A stretch of DNA of 64,000 nt from Acanthacorydalis orientalis (GCA_034766995.1 CM068314.1:17140201-17204200), one strand, 5' to 3'. Positions 46,630 to 61,000 are shown, counted from the stretch's first letter. Numbers and translations are program-made. The notes: generated by a model not told the origin, from the sequence alone.

Positions 46630-46692
<63 letters not shown>
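46630..46692. repeat. (TA)n microsatellite
   Basis: 63 bp with one G interruption near 46644. Confidence 0.97.
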
Positions 46693-46698
<6 letters not shown>

Positions 46699-49600
46699 TA
46701 AAGGGGGAATGAAGTAAAAATAAAAAATCAAGTAATAGTTTTTCATGATATCAATACAATTATAGTAAGATTATTATTTTTTTATAATCACTGTTTCGGA
46801 TTTTTTTTCTTTTTTATTCTTAACTTAGAAAGATCATCGTAAATAATTCGTTGTTATTTTTCTACATTTCCTAAACAGAATTATTTATTGTTGTAGATTG
46901 AATTATTTTGTATTGACGTTAATTTTACGTTTATTAAATGAAGGAATTTAATAATTAATTTTATTTACTTGTATTATTAGAATGTAATAATTAATTTTAT
47001 TTTTTTATTACTTGTATAAAGTAATTTAGAATATTTGGCAGATATTTTGTTTATTATTATTATTTTGTAATGAATTGATATTACATTACTAAATAATCGT
47101 TGATACTTTCTACGATTTTAGAATTGAAAAGTTGTTTAAATATTTTCTATCATGTATATATGTGTGTGTCTGTGTGTGTGTATGTTTATTAAAAAGTTAA
47201 TTTTTTTGAAGAAAATTAACTCGTATTATAACGAAATTAGATTGGAAAGTTTGTGCAAGTAAAATAAATTTGTTTTAACTGTTTTATATACTGAAATTAT
47301 ATATTGATTAAATAATTTATATAATCTAACCGTATTATAATCAGTTTTATACATTTATATTAGCATGAATAAGTATTATTTGATGTAATACGAGTGAATT
47401 ATAAAGAAGTATTGATTTTTTAAGTTTTCATATCAATTTGTATTAAAAATTTACTGTCGATTTTATGTGTTCCGTATTATTTTATATAAGTACAGACAAA
47501 TATGCACACACACATGTATATATATATATATATATGTGTGTGTGTCTGTGTGTGTATTTTTTGTGTATATATGTAAATATATATTTAATGGAACGGTAAA
47601 CTAAAAGTGAAATATGTTTCTTATTTTTTCAATATATGTTTTTCTCTTAAACCTAAGTAATTTTTATAAAATTGTTTTTACAAACAAAACATATTTTATG
47701 AAGTTTAAAATTTCGCTTATTTCTTACAAAGTTAAAATGGAACCAAGTTGATATTGGAAATTCAAAGTTGTTTTTGTCGCTCCTCGCCCTTGTTCTATGC
47801 TTACAGATGATGTTGTTCCTGAGTATACAAAAAGTTTTGCACATTTACATATTTGCCTTTATGATGTCACGAATATTTTGGAAATAAAATAAAGAGACTT
47901 TTCAAACTTCTTTTTTTCTCCTTATGTTTGAATGGGATGAATGGGTTTTGTTTCGACAATAGATACGAATGAACCAAAGGTAGTATAAAAATGTAAGAAA
48001 TTTGATTTAATATTTAGTAAGATAAAATGATTGAATATTATAGATGAATATTTTTTCAAATATATTGTTATTAAATAGTAAATTAACTAGAATGACATGC
48101 AGAATAGCAAACATAATTTTATAAAATCTGTGTTTGAATATATATATATAATGCGTGTGTGTGTGTGTTAATAACAAGACATTATTTTTATTTCTATATA
48201 AAGAATAGTTTTAGTTTTGTTATATATATGAGCTAGTAAGTTTTTTTCTTAAAAAAGTAAATGATACCATTATTGTATTATAATACTAAAAGTAAAAATT
48301 ATTTTTATAATTCTATACACAAGTAACAGCTTTGAAGGGAATAATAAAAATGTGTGTAAATGTGGTTTATTTTAAAGTACATGTTGATTGTAATACACAC
48401 ATTTATTTTGATATTTTATTATTATTTTTATTGATTTCTATTTATAATACAGTAGAGAGTGGTGTATTTAAATAATGAAAATAACGAAATATTCTGAAAA
48501 GTTCACCACATGTGATAATTTCCTATTGAATTTTAAGAGAATACTACTTTTCTTTAAAATAAATGAATTTTTTTTCTAGTAAGGTTTTAAAGTATAATAA
48601 GTGAAGTTTTAAATAAAAAGGGCTTAAATATAATAGTAATTATATTTAATATATTATACCATGTAAGGAAAAATATACATTTTATATTTATATGTTTTTG
48701 TTGCCTTGTTTAGATATCTACATCACACCGCATTTAATAATTACATGGAAATTCTTGTGATGTTTATAAAGAGGGAAATTGAGATGTAACTTAATTACTC
48801 ATTCATTCCTCTTTGGCTCATTCCGTTTTGAAAACAACTTTGTTTCATTGTAATGTTTTGCACAAGTTATTCAATTTTCTTGATTTTCGCGAAAAACCAT
48901 TCTTTACAAATATTTATTCAGCCATTTATTTTTTTACTGTAAACTCAATCGTTTGTCACTTTATATAAAAAGTATTCGACATTTCTAGATTTATAGTATT
49001 TTCATACTGTAATCTGTATTCGTTCAATTTTTGTGATTAAGATGTGGATTAAAAAGTAAATTCTTATTTTTTTAACAGAATTGTGGTTAATGTATATATT
49101 ATTAAAAAAAAAAAACATTTTATTTACTTGCAAAATGTCATACAATGTGAATTTCTATGCTTAGAGTTTTCAGTTTATTTCTTGGTGATGTTTTTACATA
49201 TTTTTCTTTTTTACATAATCCTTTTAGAGGACATGTAATATGTCACGTACACAAATTTACATGATCATATGCACATGTTTATTTGTCTAATATGCGTGTA
49301 AATATTTCACAAAAATAAATAAATAAAACAATGACTTTAATATATGTTAATATGGTTTATTTAAAATCGATGAAATGTTGCTACTTATTTAAAAAGTGAA
49401 TGTTTTTTTTATTAAAAAAATGTAGGTGTGTCGTTTACATTAAAATGAACATTGCACGCAACTAGATGAACGATATAAGATTTGTAAACAATGATAATAT
49501 TAATAACTGTTACTTACTGTATAAAAAATAAGCCAATAAAAATGGAAAAGCATGCATATATCATTTATTTATTCATGAAATAAGGTTGTGTTTTTAGGTA

Positions 49601-49914
49601 AAACTAATAAAGAGTTACTCTATAATTTTTTAATCCTTGAGGGTTGTTTTTTAATAGTAATTTTAAAATAAGTATTCTTACTAATTTTGAATGAAAATTA
49701 AAAAACTACGTTACAAACACATTTTTTTTAATTTTCTTTAATATTGTATTATTCGGATTATATATTCATACATTTGATAATTTTATAATATACGACGTTG
49801 TTTTCTTTAAAGTATATTGAATAGATTAATAAATATTTAAAATGGCAAGAAGCGGAAAGCAAAATTTACCTGTGCTTTTATTTTCCATGATTATACATTG
49901 AATAACGTGTTTAC
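46693..49914. other. AT-rich non-coding DNA
   Basis: More than 3 kb with no supported gene. Holds a self-complementary (CA)n(TA)n(TG)n tract at 47503-47556, a short TA/TG tract at 48138-48169 and a tandem duplication of AATAATTAATTTTATTT (46950 and 46984). The 63-codon minus frame at 47653-47844 has no motif. Confidence 0.5.
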
Positions 49915-50055
49915 GTTAGTCTACAAGCTTCAGCGGGGACAGGCGGTTGTGCTTTAATGTTCCAAGAGGTGTTGATTATTTACTTGAACATTTATGATCC
50001 CTTCCCATATACCACACCCATCACCAAAAGTGCCAGGTGCGCACAAACAGAATAA
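49915..50055. promoter_or_regulatory. GC-elevated island, candidate cis-regulatory DNA
   Basis: Raised G+C (TCAGCGGGGACAGGCGG) and a CAGGTG E-box within GCCAGGTGCGC near 50031. There is no open frame of note. Function unknown. Confidence 0.25.
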
Positions 50056-51433
<1,378 letters not shown>

Positions 51434-52243
51434 GTAAACTATTATATTCGTAATTGTACACGCAGTTACACACACATAAATATGATTATAAACGTATGTA
51501 AACGTAGTTATTGCCCATGTAAAATGTTGGAAATCCAACTTGAATAATATTTCACAAAATACTAAACATTGTTTAAAAAGTATGTGCTTCTGTTCCCTTT
51601 AGCTAGACAGTTTTAATACATTGCCCCATTTCCGGAGACGACACAATTTTTAATGTTGAGAAACTTGAGTCGTAGCTCACCTTTTCATTTAAATCTCACT
51701 GTTTTCGTTTTATTATTTTCATAATTTTCTCCAACTTGATATTACAACTGTTTCCGACACAATTCACATTAATTACTAAAATATATTTTACTGTAATAAA
51801 TTTCATAATAAAATTAACGAGAATATATGTATTATTACAGTCGTTCTGACATTGCTTTATGAATGAATTTATGTATGTACAATTACTTTAAATATCCATT
51901 TTAATGTCAAACTTAGTTTTTTTTTTAATGTATTATATTCAGTAAATTTTCATTCAATTCCCATGCGCAAAATATATATTCTAGGATACAGAAAATATAT
52001 ATTCATTTTTAAGAGCAATTTAAAAAGGAATTTATATGTATATAATTGCATTCGGTAAATAAAAGTTTATGTTTATAATTTAATTGCTACCTGGTTTTAT
52101 ATCGCACATATCTATTCAATAATTATACTTAAAAAATAATGTTTTGGTTTCTTTTGGTTTAGTCGATCTCAAATACTTTTTTTGCATTGTAAAATATAAT
52201 TACATTTTTTCGGATTACATTTTCTTTGTTTCAATCTTTCCTA
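51434..52243. other. AT-rich non-coding DNA
   Basis: A small G+C-richer patch (CCCCATTTCCGGAGACGACAC, 51625-51645) but nothing that can be named. Confidence 0.5.
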
Positions 52244-52306
52244 AATATGTTTTCATTGTTTATATATAAATATATATATATATATATAAACAATGAAAGT
52301 ATATTT
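52244..52306. repeat. Foldback hairpin with TA loop
   Basis: TTTCATTGTTTATATATA (52251-52268) and TATATATAAACAATGAAA (52281-52298) are exact reverse complements. Pairing continues outward (AAATATG against the complement of AGTATATTT) with two mismatches. Confidence 0.85.
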
Positions 52307-52421
52307 TCATATATAATGAGCATGAAGGATTTTCTAAGAAATCTTTACGCAAAGGAAGACTTCCTATTTACTTATTAGAAGTGTGTCTACATATTCAGTA
52401 GGCGATTAAATAACACACATG

Positions 52422-52424
<3 letters not shown>

Positions 52425-52468
<44 letters not shown>
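52425..52468. repeat. (TA)n microsatellite
   Basis: 44 bp of TA. Confidence 0.97.
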
Positions 52469-52473
<5 letters not shown>

Positions 52474-53137
52474 GCTACATAAACTTGCATGTACATATTT
52501 ATGTTTGTAAATGCATGTGAAGATTTTTTTATACTTACATTAAATATACAGCTTCTATTTTAAGAATGTAATTTATATGCACATACATAATGAAGTATAA
52601 AAATGATATTTACACAACGAATATTTATTTATTTATTTTTCTTTCCGAACATTCTTCATTGACATGTACTGTTCACGTGATTTTACTTTTATTATTTTTA
52701 TATAATAATATAAATATTCGTTTAAATCAAAGGTCTATAATTAGTTGAAATATAAAAAAATTAACGTAGTAGTGTTTTATTTTTTAAAACAAAAATATAA
52801 TCAGTGATATTTATAAATATGTACATATTAATATAAGTGATGTACCTATAGAATGTATTTATTATATTAAACCCAATTCAAAATCATGAGCGTCATTGAA
52901 AAAAAATGTATCAGCTAGTTAATTCAATACATTTTATAACGGAACGTTTGTCTGAATTTCATTTCGTCATTATGGAAAAGTAAACATAACGGGCGTAGAC
53001 GAATTATTACTTGCAAATTATAAACTTTTTCAAACAAGAAAAGCTTAATTTAAATAAGGATTGTTTTTATTTCAATTTAGTCCTGTGTATTTCCATTTAA
53101 AAAGCAAAATTTTCTCATGAATAAGCAAAACAGCCGC
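52469..53137. other. AT-rich non-coding DNA
   Basis: Nothing supported. Confidence 0.55.
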
Positions 53138-53224
53138 AGAACTCTCCCCGCTCTGGTGACTGTGTGCAGAGCACCACTTCCACCCGTTGACCAAACGGGG
53201 TGTGAGTTCGAGCGGGAGGATTCT
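53138..53224 (+). ncRNA. GC-rich nested stem-loop, candidate structured RNA or SINE core
   Basis: The outer arms AGAACTCTCCCCGCTC (53138-53153) and GAGCGGGAGGATTCT (53210-53224) pair along about 15 bases with a bulge. Inside, CACCCGTT (53181-53188) pairs with AACGGGGTG (53194-53202) over a 5-base loop. GCTCTG (53150-53155) pairs with CAGAGC (53167-53172) as an alternative. GAGTTCGAGC near 53204 resembles a polymerase III B box, but no A box at tRNA spacing and no cloverleaf could be drawn. About 87 nt in total. The strand is unproven; a tRNA-like SINE remnant is the main alternative. Confidence 0.35.
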
Positions 53225-53492
53225 CTACATTTAATGAATTTTGTCTTAGCTCTCTTGTAATATTTGATGAGAACAATTTATTTAATGCGCACGGAAAATT
53301 TATTATTTCATTACTTTTTAATGAGTATTTTAGATTTATATTATAATGTTTATTAATATTTTTTATTGCGTAGGTTCACTTCAGCATACAATATATCTTA
53401 TTTTATACTTATTGTCTTTGTTTTTATTATAAATTAATATTTATTGCAATTAAAAAGAAAATGGAATTATTTTTAATATTCATAAAACTCAA

Positions 53493-53495
<3 letters not shown>

Positions 53496-53551
<56 letters not shown>
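53496..53551. repeat. (TA)n microsatellite
   Basis: 56 bp of TA. Confidence 0.98.
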
Positions 53552-53556
<5 letters not shown>

Positions 53557-54053
53557 TTTATATATCAGAATGTGTCAATTCATTGCCGATGGAAGTATTT
53601 CTAGTATAATTATTTTTTATCTGCTATTACTATGGAAAACTTGTTTGTACGAGTTACCAAACTTTAATATTCATAATAGTAGTAGATCTTGATTTAATCT
53701 TGAAAACATTATGCGTGCTAAGCATTTGTTATATGTTACAAATTCTACTGGAGGGCTTCTTGTACTACAAGCTTGTTCTTACAAGTCTGTCGTTATTAGA
53801 AGCATGTTTTTATATGTGTTTAACATTTTTAAATTAAGTATCCTTTTTAATTAATAGAATTTTAAAAGTCATTGAACGTAAATTAAATGTAATAATAATA
53901 AAACTGTTATTGTAATTTTTAATATAGATTACAAATGAAAATAATTTGTTCATAATATATGTCTTTTTTGTAGTCTGTATAGTAAGTAATTTCATTTGAT
54001 TTATTTCTTTTTTAATTTCTATTAAAAAGGTGTTTCTTTTTAAATAGAAGTGT
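53552..54053. other. AT-rich non-coding DNA
   Basis: Two small tandem hairpins, CTTGT-ACT-ACAAG and CTTGT-TCTT-ACAAG, lie around 53764-53792. Nothing else. Confidence 0.5.
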
Positions 54054-54057
54054 TTAA

Positions 54058-54526
54058 CCCATTCACTTCCAACTACGAGATATCTCGTAATAAGGGTATG
54101 TACCGCGGGTGCCGGCTACAAGATATCTCGTAGTTTGCACTATAAGTTTGAATTAAATTGACTTGCTTAATGGGTTTTCCCCGTGAGCATCATAACACAT
54201 CTGTATTACTGATTGTCGCCAGATGGGATTTGTTAGATGACGATCATTGTAGAATGAAGCAAAGTGAAAAGAAAACTTATATATGAAAAACTTCATAAAA
54301 TAAACATTACGAGATATCTCGTAGACGGCGCTCAATATACGAATTTTATTCAGCGGTGCCGACTGCGAGATATCGTAGGTGTTTTTTTCTTCATATTATA
54401 AATACCACTCAAAGACTATATCTGCAACTAATTAATATTAATTTTTAAAAAAATTCGTTATTTTCTTTAAAATAAATTTTTGGCACACAGTGCAAGACGT
54501 GCTTGATTTTCCCGGCAGTGAATGAG
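54058..54526. mobile_element. piggyBac-type MITE with repeated palindrome
   Basis: The left end is TTAA (54054-54057) followed by CCCATTCACTTCC. The right end GGCAGTGAATGAG (54514-54526) is its inverted, diverged partner, followed by TCAA, a likely decayed TTAA (an intact TTAA stands at 54531-54534). TTAA target duplication is the mark of piggyBac elements. The interior has four copies of a palindromic box: the perfect TACGAGATATCTCGTA at 54074-54089 and 54308-54323, and variants at 54116-54133 and 54364-54378. At about 470 bp with only a 60-codon frame it cannot encode a transposase, so it would have moved in trans. Confidence 0.8.
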
Positions 54527-54534
54527 TCAATTAA

Positions 54535-54762
54535 AAATACTAAAAATTATGTTTCTTTACTAGTTTAAACAAATTAAATTTTAATAAATATATATTTAAT
54601 AATGAGCAATAAAAATAGTTTTATTTTTTTGCGTTTTTATTTAATAACTGTTTATATTAAGCATAAGCTAGAGAAGTTAATTTAAAACACAAGTGCAATT
54701 TAGTTTATACGTACGTAATTACCAAAAAAAAAAAACGCTTTGAATTAGACATAGATATATTC
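54535..54762. other. AT-rich non-coding DNA
   Basis: Nothing supported. Confidence 0.5.
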
Positions 54763-54789
54763 TCTTTCTCTCTCTATATATATAAATAA

Positions 54790-54822
<33 letters not shown>
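54763..54822. repeat. (CT)n(TA)n microsatellite
   Basis: CTCTTTCTCTCTCTATATAT followed by TA arrays with AAATAAATAAATA interruptions. Confidence 0.95.
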
Positions 54823-54828
<6 letters not shown>

Positions 54829-57368
54829 GTAATTGATATATAACTATTTTTATTTCAGAGAGATATTTGTATATAGATAATTATATTGAATTTTGCTATA
54901 TATTTTATTAAAATTTTCTTTTAATAAACGAAATAATAGTAATTTTTATTTACTGAGCGATCAATGTGTTAACTTTTGATAATAAGTACTTTGTATCACA
55001 TTTTTAACTCCATCTATCATTCCATAAAAATTTCTGATCCATATTAAATCATGAGATTAACGATTAATTTGTTATCAATTCTGTGATGTCATTTCCTTCA
55101 GTTTTCTTGTTTCCATTTTTTTTTGCATTCTTTAGTCGTGTTTCCATTCTTTGTGGACATGGCCCACTTACTTTTTTTTCTTTACATCGATATTGAGCAA
55201 CCATAAATTAAGAATGGATTTAAAAGTTTTAAACTTAGCATCGAACATTCTGTCTTGTATACAGTGCTATCAATTCGTCAATTTTCGAACAGCAAAATAG
55301 TGAATTGATTTCAAATATAATAAACTGAAGTCTGATTTGAACTTACAGTACACTATCAAAAATATATATCAGTCTCTCTCTTTCTCTCCATATATATATA
55401 TTTACAAAATTGCATTTTTGTTGGTGAAGTTGAATTGATAAAATAGGAAATTAATATTGATTTCAAAACATTTTTTAATTAATGTAATGTTGAGTGGATT
55501 TAAAGTATTTTGAAATATTCTGTGAAATAATTGAGTTTAAAGTATAAAACGAATTAAGTAAACACGTTATTTAGTTTGTTATCTCAGCATATAATAAAAT
55601 AAGTGAACTTTTCAAATTCAATTAATGTTCATTCGTTTTAGATATACGTAGTATACAATTTAATATATGTGTATTTAGGTCAACATTTAAAAGTACTTTC
55701 GTATGTTTCATAGTTGTTAATCCAACTACTTGAGGAAAAAAACAATATATGCAGGCAAATTAGTAGTTATGATTTATGAATTTACATGACGACATTTTTT
55801 ATATATTTCCCAAGTTATTTTAATGTATGGAATTTAATTGCTTGTAAAATTATGTATTATATATGTACATGAAAATTAAGAATATATACAAAAACTTGTC
55901 GAGAGCACTGAAAAGTTAGAATTTTTATGTAAATAAAAGAATTAATCTCATACTTACATATGTCTTTGTTTTCTGGACATGTATATAGAAGATGAAATAC
56001 ATATGTAAATTTTAAGTATGAAAATATACTTAATGTATATATAATATCTGGTTTTATAATTTTTCTCTTAAAAATGTATTTATAATAAATGTATTTTATG
56101 TAAATTATTAATAAATACGTAAATTTAAAAACATTTCCTTATTTATAATTTGAAACATTATTCAGATGTTCTATATTTTTATTTAAAAAAAATATAGATT
56201 AAGTAATTGAATTTGTGATCTATATTTAATCTATATATTGATTAAATACTTGAATAAATAAAGATACGTTTATAGAAATCCGATCTTTCCGATGAAATTA
56301 ACGTATTTGAAAATTGAAAAACATTTTCCCTTGATATTCTTTTTGTAACTTGTATTTTTACAATTAATGAGTGTTAGTTTATTCACTAAAGTTACTTACA
56401 AGGAAAAAAAACTAAATAAATAATAGTTTTTATTTTGAAACTAATTTATAGAAAAGTTATTTCCAGTTTTTGAATCTCAATTTAAAGTATCAATAGATGC
56501 TCTTTGGTTATTTAATATGAAAATAAAGTTATATTTGAAATCTCAGCATTCACATATTTTTTGATCAAAAAAATCACATTTGAAACACATTTTATTCATT
56601 CTACTGTTCTTATAAGATGTTCATTATTGATTGAAAACTTTAAATGTTTTTAGTTCGAGTATTGCATTGAATACTGTTTGTAGTAAAAGTCTGTTTTTTT
56701 TTTCTATACTTTTCCATTTTTGTTAAAAAGTTTAGATAGTTTGATAACTTCGTTCTTTTACAAATTTACTATAGAGATTTATATTTGAAATTTCTTGAAA
56801 AAGAATTCTTAATAACAACTAATATTTTGGTAATAAGAATTTTTCATCGTATAATTATAATTTATCTTTATTGTATATCTCTATATTATTAAATACAAGA
56901 TTTAATGTAAAATATATTTTAATAAACGGCATTAGTGTACAGAAAATATATTTAGTCTACAAATCATTATTTTTTAATTAGATGTTTGATATAAAAACCG
57001 ATTTTGTTTTCCTTCTATAATATTCCTTTCAGAAAAAATAATTAAAGGAAAAGGAATTTGTAGATGAATGATGTTCATCGATAAATATTTATTCGCAAAT
57101 ACAGAAAGAACCAAAATAAATTGAAACGGGTTTCTTTATATATAAAATTAGTTTTGTTAAGATCTCGTTTTCTTATTAAGTAAATAATATTACTACGTTC
57201 TTCGAATAAAAAATAAATCAGAAAAGCAGTAAAATATGTTAAATATATATGTATTGACAACATTTTTATATCTTTGTTTTAGATCAGTATACATTAAATA
57301 AAAATAGATATACGTATAGATATTATTTTTAGCTATCAAGGTTACTAAAATTTGCGTTCATCTTTATT

Positions 57369-57371
<3 letters not shown>
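54823..57371. other. AT-rich non-coding DNA
   Basis: About 2.5 kb with no supported feature beyond a small CT/TA tract at 55372-55400. Confidence 0.55.

Positions 57372-57412
<41 letters not shown>
57372..57412. repeat. (TA)n microsatellite
   Basis: 41 bp of TA. Confidence 0.97.
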
Positions 57413-57415
<3 letters not shown>

Positions 57416-57628
57416 ATATTAAATGATTTTCGGTTCATTTATTTAATTGAATTATTTTTATCGTAATATTGATTATATTTAATAAAAATATTTTCAGTGA
57501 CAGCTGTTTCAGAAAAATTTTTAATTTATAATTTCATAAAATATGTAATAATTTTTAACTTCTTAAACGAAGTTGTTGAGTGATTATTATATCTTTATTT
57601 ATATTTTCCAAAGATTAATGCATATGTG

Positions 57629-57633
<5 letters not shown>

Positions 57634-57679
<46 letters not shown>
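57634..57679. repeat. (TA)n microsatellite
   Basis: 46 bp of TA. Confidence 0.97.
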
Positions 57680-57683
<4 letters not shown>

Positions 57684-58759
57684 CTAAAAAACAATATTAA
57701 AAATAAAAAAACACTAAAAGTCAATTATTTTCAACTTGTAACCTTTGCAGATATTTTAATAATAAAACTATTTTTTTTTTGTACAAATCATTAAACTTTT
57801 AGCTATTTGCTTGTTAGATTACAGTACTATTTACTTGTTCCATGATTAGTTTTAATCAGAAAATCTTTTTCATCCTTCAATATAAAATATTTATCTGAAC
57901 CAATGTAACTAATAGGTTTGTGATTTTCTCTGTAGATGAGATAACTATAATTGAGTAGCTATCTCACTAGAATATTGATTAACATTATAAGTTCAAATAC
58001 AAAATGTTAGAACTTGTATGTCAGTCTTCGTTAAGAAATTAATTGTTTCTAACATTTAATGATCTTTTCATTTAGTTAATGTAGCAAAATAAGGTATAAT
58101 AATTATACAATTCTACGAAACTGTCTAATCGAGCTAATAGTAATTATCCGAAGTTTAAGTAGAATGTTAAGCTGATATTCTTTTAAAGTTAGAAATGTTA
58201 ATTTTAAATCTTCTTAATACTGTTCTAGTTTTTTGGTGAAGATTATATATTTTGTCATATTAATTATTGAAAATTAAAAAATATTAAATTAAGCAATTAA
58301 TTTTAATTCGTATTTGTAAATAACTCGTCTGTGTATTTTTGTATTTATTTGTTTTATTTTACTCATTAATAAAACAAATATTTATTTTTTCTTCAAATAT
58401 TAAAATTGTCATCAATGTATAAATAAAAATGGATTTAATTGTAAATAAATATATGGTTTTATGTATATAATTTATACAATTTATCTATTTTTATATATTT
58501 TCTTTGGGATTGTTTTGCTTCTGTAATATTTTCTTTAGATTGTTGATTAAATTTGATCGCAGAATTAAAAATTAAATTGGATGTATTTTTTTACAAAAAT
58601 AATATATTACTTTTGGGTTCAATATTTAGAATTTTGTGCAGACGATATACTGTCATGTTGGTTTGTCCATATTTGGTCTAAAGAAAGACTATTTTTTAAT
58701 TATTTCTCAGACAAGTCATTTTAAATCTGTCAATAATTTTTTCACCATTATTAATATAT

Positions 58760-58768
<9 letters not shown>
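57680..58768. other. AT-rich non-coding DNA
   Basis: Nothing supported. Confidence 0.55.
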
Positions 58769-58839
<71 letters not shown>

Positions 58840-58857
58840 ATAAGTAGAGAGAGAGAA
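58769..58857. repeat. (TA)n microsatellite with GA tail
   Basis: 68 bp of TA, then an AGAGAGAGAGA tract. Confidence 0.97.
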
Positions 58858-59057
58858 AATTCCTCAGAGCGACAGCAAAACGGATTTATTTTTTGAAATG
58901 TTATTTTTTTTCAATTTAATTAAAGTGTAACATTTTTTTTTATCTATCCTCGTCTGTCATTTGTCTCGGATTACTTTTCATTTTTTTTCGATTTAAAAAG
59001 TTTGTAAACTGGAGGCAAATCTAGAAAAAACGACATGGCTAATTGCCTTTGATTGGT

Positions 59058-59095
59058 ATTAGGTTGGTAGAAAAATAATTGCTGTTTATGACTGA
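59058..59095 (+). mobile_element. Solo mariner terminal repeat
   Basis: TTAGGTTGGTAGAAAAATAA followed by TTGCTGTTT closely matches the mariner terminal consensus TTAGGTTGG-NNNAA-GTAATTGCGGTTTT. A TA dinucleotide precedes it. No partner end or transposase fragment was found within about 1.5 kb, so it is probably a truncated copy or the end of a MITE. It differs from the ends of the element at 44001, so it comes from another mariner lineage. Confidence 0.55.
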
Positions 59096-59903
59096 AATTC
59101 ATAACTAATGTTTTTGCATAACTGTTTAAATAGTGGATTGGAATCGGTGGGTATATGTCAATACACCTCGTATCTTAGCTCATTAAATGGTCGTCTTTTC
59201 TTAAACATTGCACTCTGCAATCTTCTCATTAGTTTATAGTAATAGATCTTTGCAACAATTGTTTTTTTTTTCAAAATGTGTTTAGTTAGAAGGATTTCTT
59301 CAGTATTTCAAAAAAATATTGATCGTAACTTTTCCAACACTGAATTGCTTCTTGAATTTCCGATTTTTTTGCTCGTATATTACTGTTACTATTATTATTT
59401 GATATCGGAATTTACAATCCTGAGATTATAGGGTATTACGATTCATCAACAAAATATATTAGTGTTGACACATTTCCGATTATTTTATCATTAATATTTC
59501 TAATGCTGAAATAGAATGAAATGTCTTAAGTATTAAATATGCAGATATTTCAGATGCTAACCAGAGTTTTCATCAATATTTTTTTCACTTTTTTCGTCAG
59601 TAACCTAAATGGGTTTTTTTAACTGAACATTGTAGGAATCATGTAATATTTAAACTTATTTAGCTAATGATAGAACAATATTACTGTGCATTTTCTTCAT
59701 TTTTTCTTCAGTATTTATTTTCAAACTTTTTCACTAAAAATTATTTCTATATTTAAAAAAAGTTTTATGCTATGATAAAATGTCCAAGAAAAACTGTCAG
59801 ATAGAAGATAGTTATGTATAATAAATTTTTATTTGAATAATGGTATTTTGACCTAAAGCTATTATGTAAAAACATCGATCTATGTAATTCTACGAAGTTT
59901 TGT

Positions 59904-59906
<3 letters not shown>
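59096..59906. other. AT-rich non-coding DNA
   Basis: Nothing supported beyond the solo terminal repeat upstream. Confidence 0.5.
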
Positions 59907-59963
<57 letters not shown>

Positions 59964-59980
59964 CAGAGAGAGGGTGAGAT
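59907..59980. repeat. (TA)n microsatellite with GA tail
   Basis: 53 bp of TA, then AGAGAGAGGGTGAGATGGAG. Confidence 0.97.
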
Positions 59981-60414
59981 GGAGATAAAGAAAACTATAA
60001 AAAATAATAATGATACTGTGTAAAAATATAATCGAATGTGTGTTTTATTACATGATTTTTTCTGTTAGGAGGTGTTATTCATGCCTTAGGGAAATTCTGT
60101 TTTTAATGTAAAATTGCTAAATGAATACACTCGTATTTATTACTTGCCATTAGTAATTCTTGACTATTTCCAAATAAATCATGCAGCATCATATCTTGTT
60201 CAGCACGTAAATTCCGTTCGTGAAATCCGTATAAATAACAATGTTTTCTTTCGGCTAAACAAATACAAATTAATGTTTGCTGTTTGTTAAATTGTACACA
60301 AAGTACACAAACTGTGCAGATTCACTATGTTTGTGTGCATTTAGATTTAGGCAGAACATAGTAACAACGTAGTGTGCTGTGTTCACAAAACACATTCTGT
60401 ATGCATACTCTGTA

Positions 60415-60510
60415 ACTGGAGTAGTCGTATATGATGATTATGCCAGCGGGGTGAGTGGGTCGTCGTTACAGGGAGCCAAAGTGGGAATGAGATCGTGAAG
60501 TACATCTTCT
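60415..60510. promoter_or_regulatory. GC-elevated island, unassigned
   Basis: GCCAGCGGGGTGAGTGGGTC and GTCGTTACAGGGAGCC stand out from AT-rich flanks. No open frame of note. Confidence 0.2.
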
Positions 60511-60728
60511 TATTTTCAAAGTTTCTAGACTTGAATAACTATGTTTGGGAACAAATACACGCATCCTGATTAAAGTTGACTATGTCATCAAGCTTCGTGC
60601 TTAATTATGTTGCACTGATTGTTTCATCGTATTTGTTATTTTTTTTTTATTTGATTTGTTTCCGCTTACGAACAACATATTCAATTTATGTTTCCATTAG
60701 TGTTATTTTCTTAATTATAAATAAACAC

Positions 60729-60730
60729 AT

Positions 60731-60796
<66 letters not shown>

Positions 60797-60797
60797 C
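60729..60797. repeat. (CA)n(TA)n compound microsatellite
   Basis: About 22 bp of CA, then TA with one G interruption. The 93-codon frame that reads through (60576-60857) starts with a hydrophobic stretch but has no domain. Confidence 0.97.
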
Positions 60798-60904
60798 AAG
60801 TGTAATATAATAAACTTGAAATGTATGAAACATATAAGTACTTATCCACATATCTAACCTCTTATATGTATTTGTGGTTTCTACAAGTTAGAACAATAAT
60901 AGTA

Positions 60905-61000
60905 GACTGCAACCCGGACCCTTTCAGTAACAAGTTTCTGACTACTATATAATCCCTCCGTCATATTACTTCCGTGATGTACAAGAATGATTCTAAAGAC
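60905..61000. other. Small GC-elevated island
   Basis: CTGCAACCCGGACCCTTTCAG and CCCTCCGTCATATTACTTCC lie here. No frame or known motif. Confidence 0.2.

Noticed and set aside
57995..58010. AGTTCAAATAC as a B box
   Set aside because: Diverges at key positions and has no A box upstream; chance match likely.
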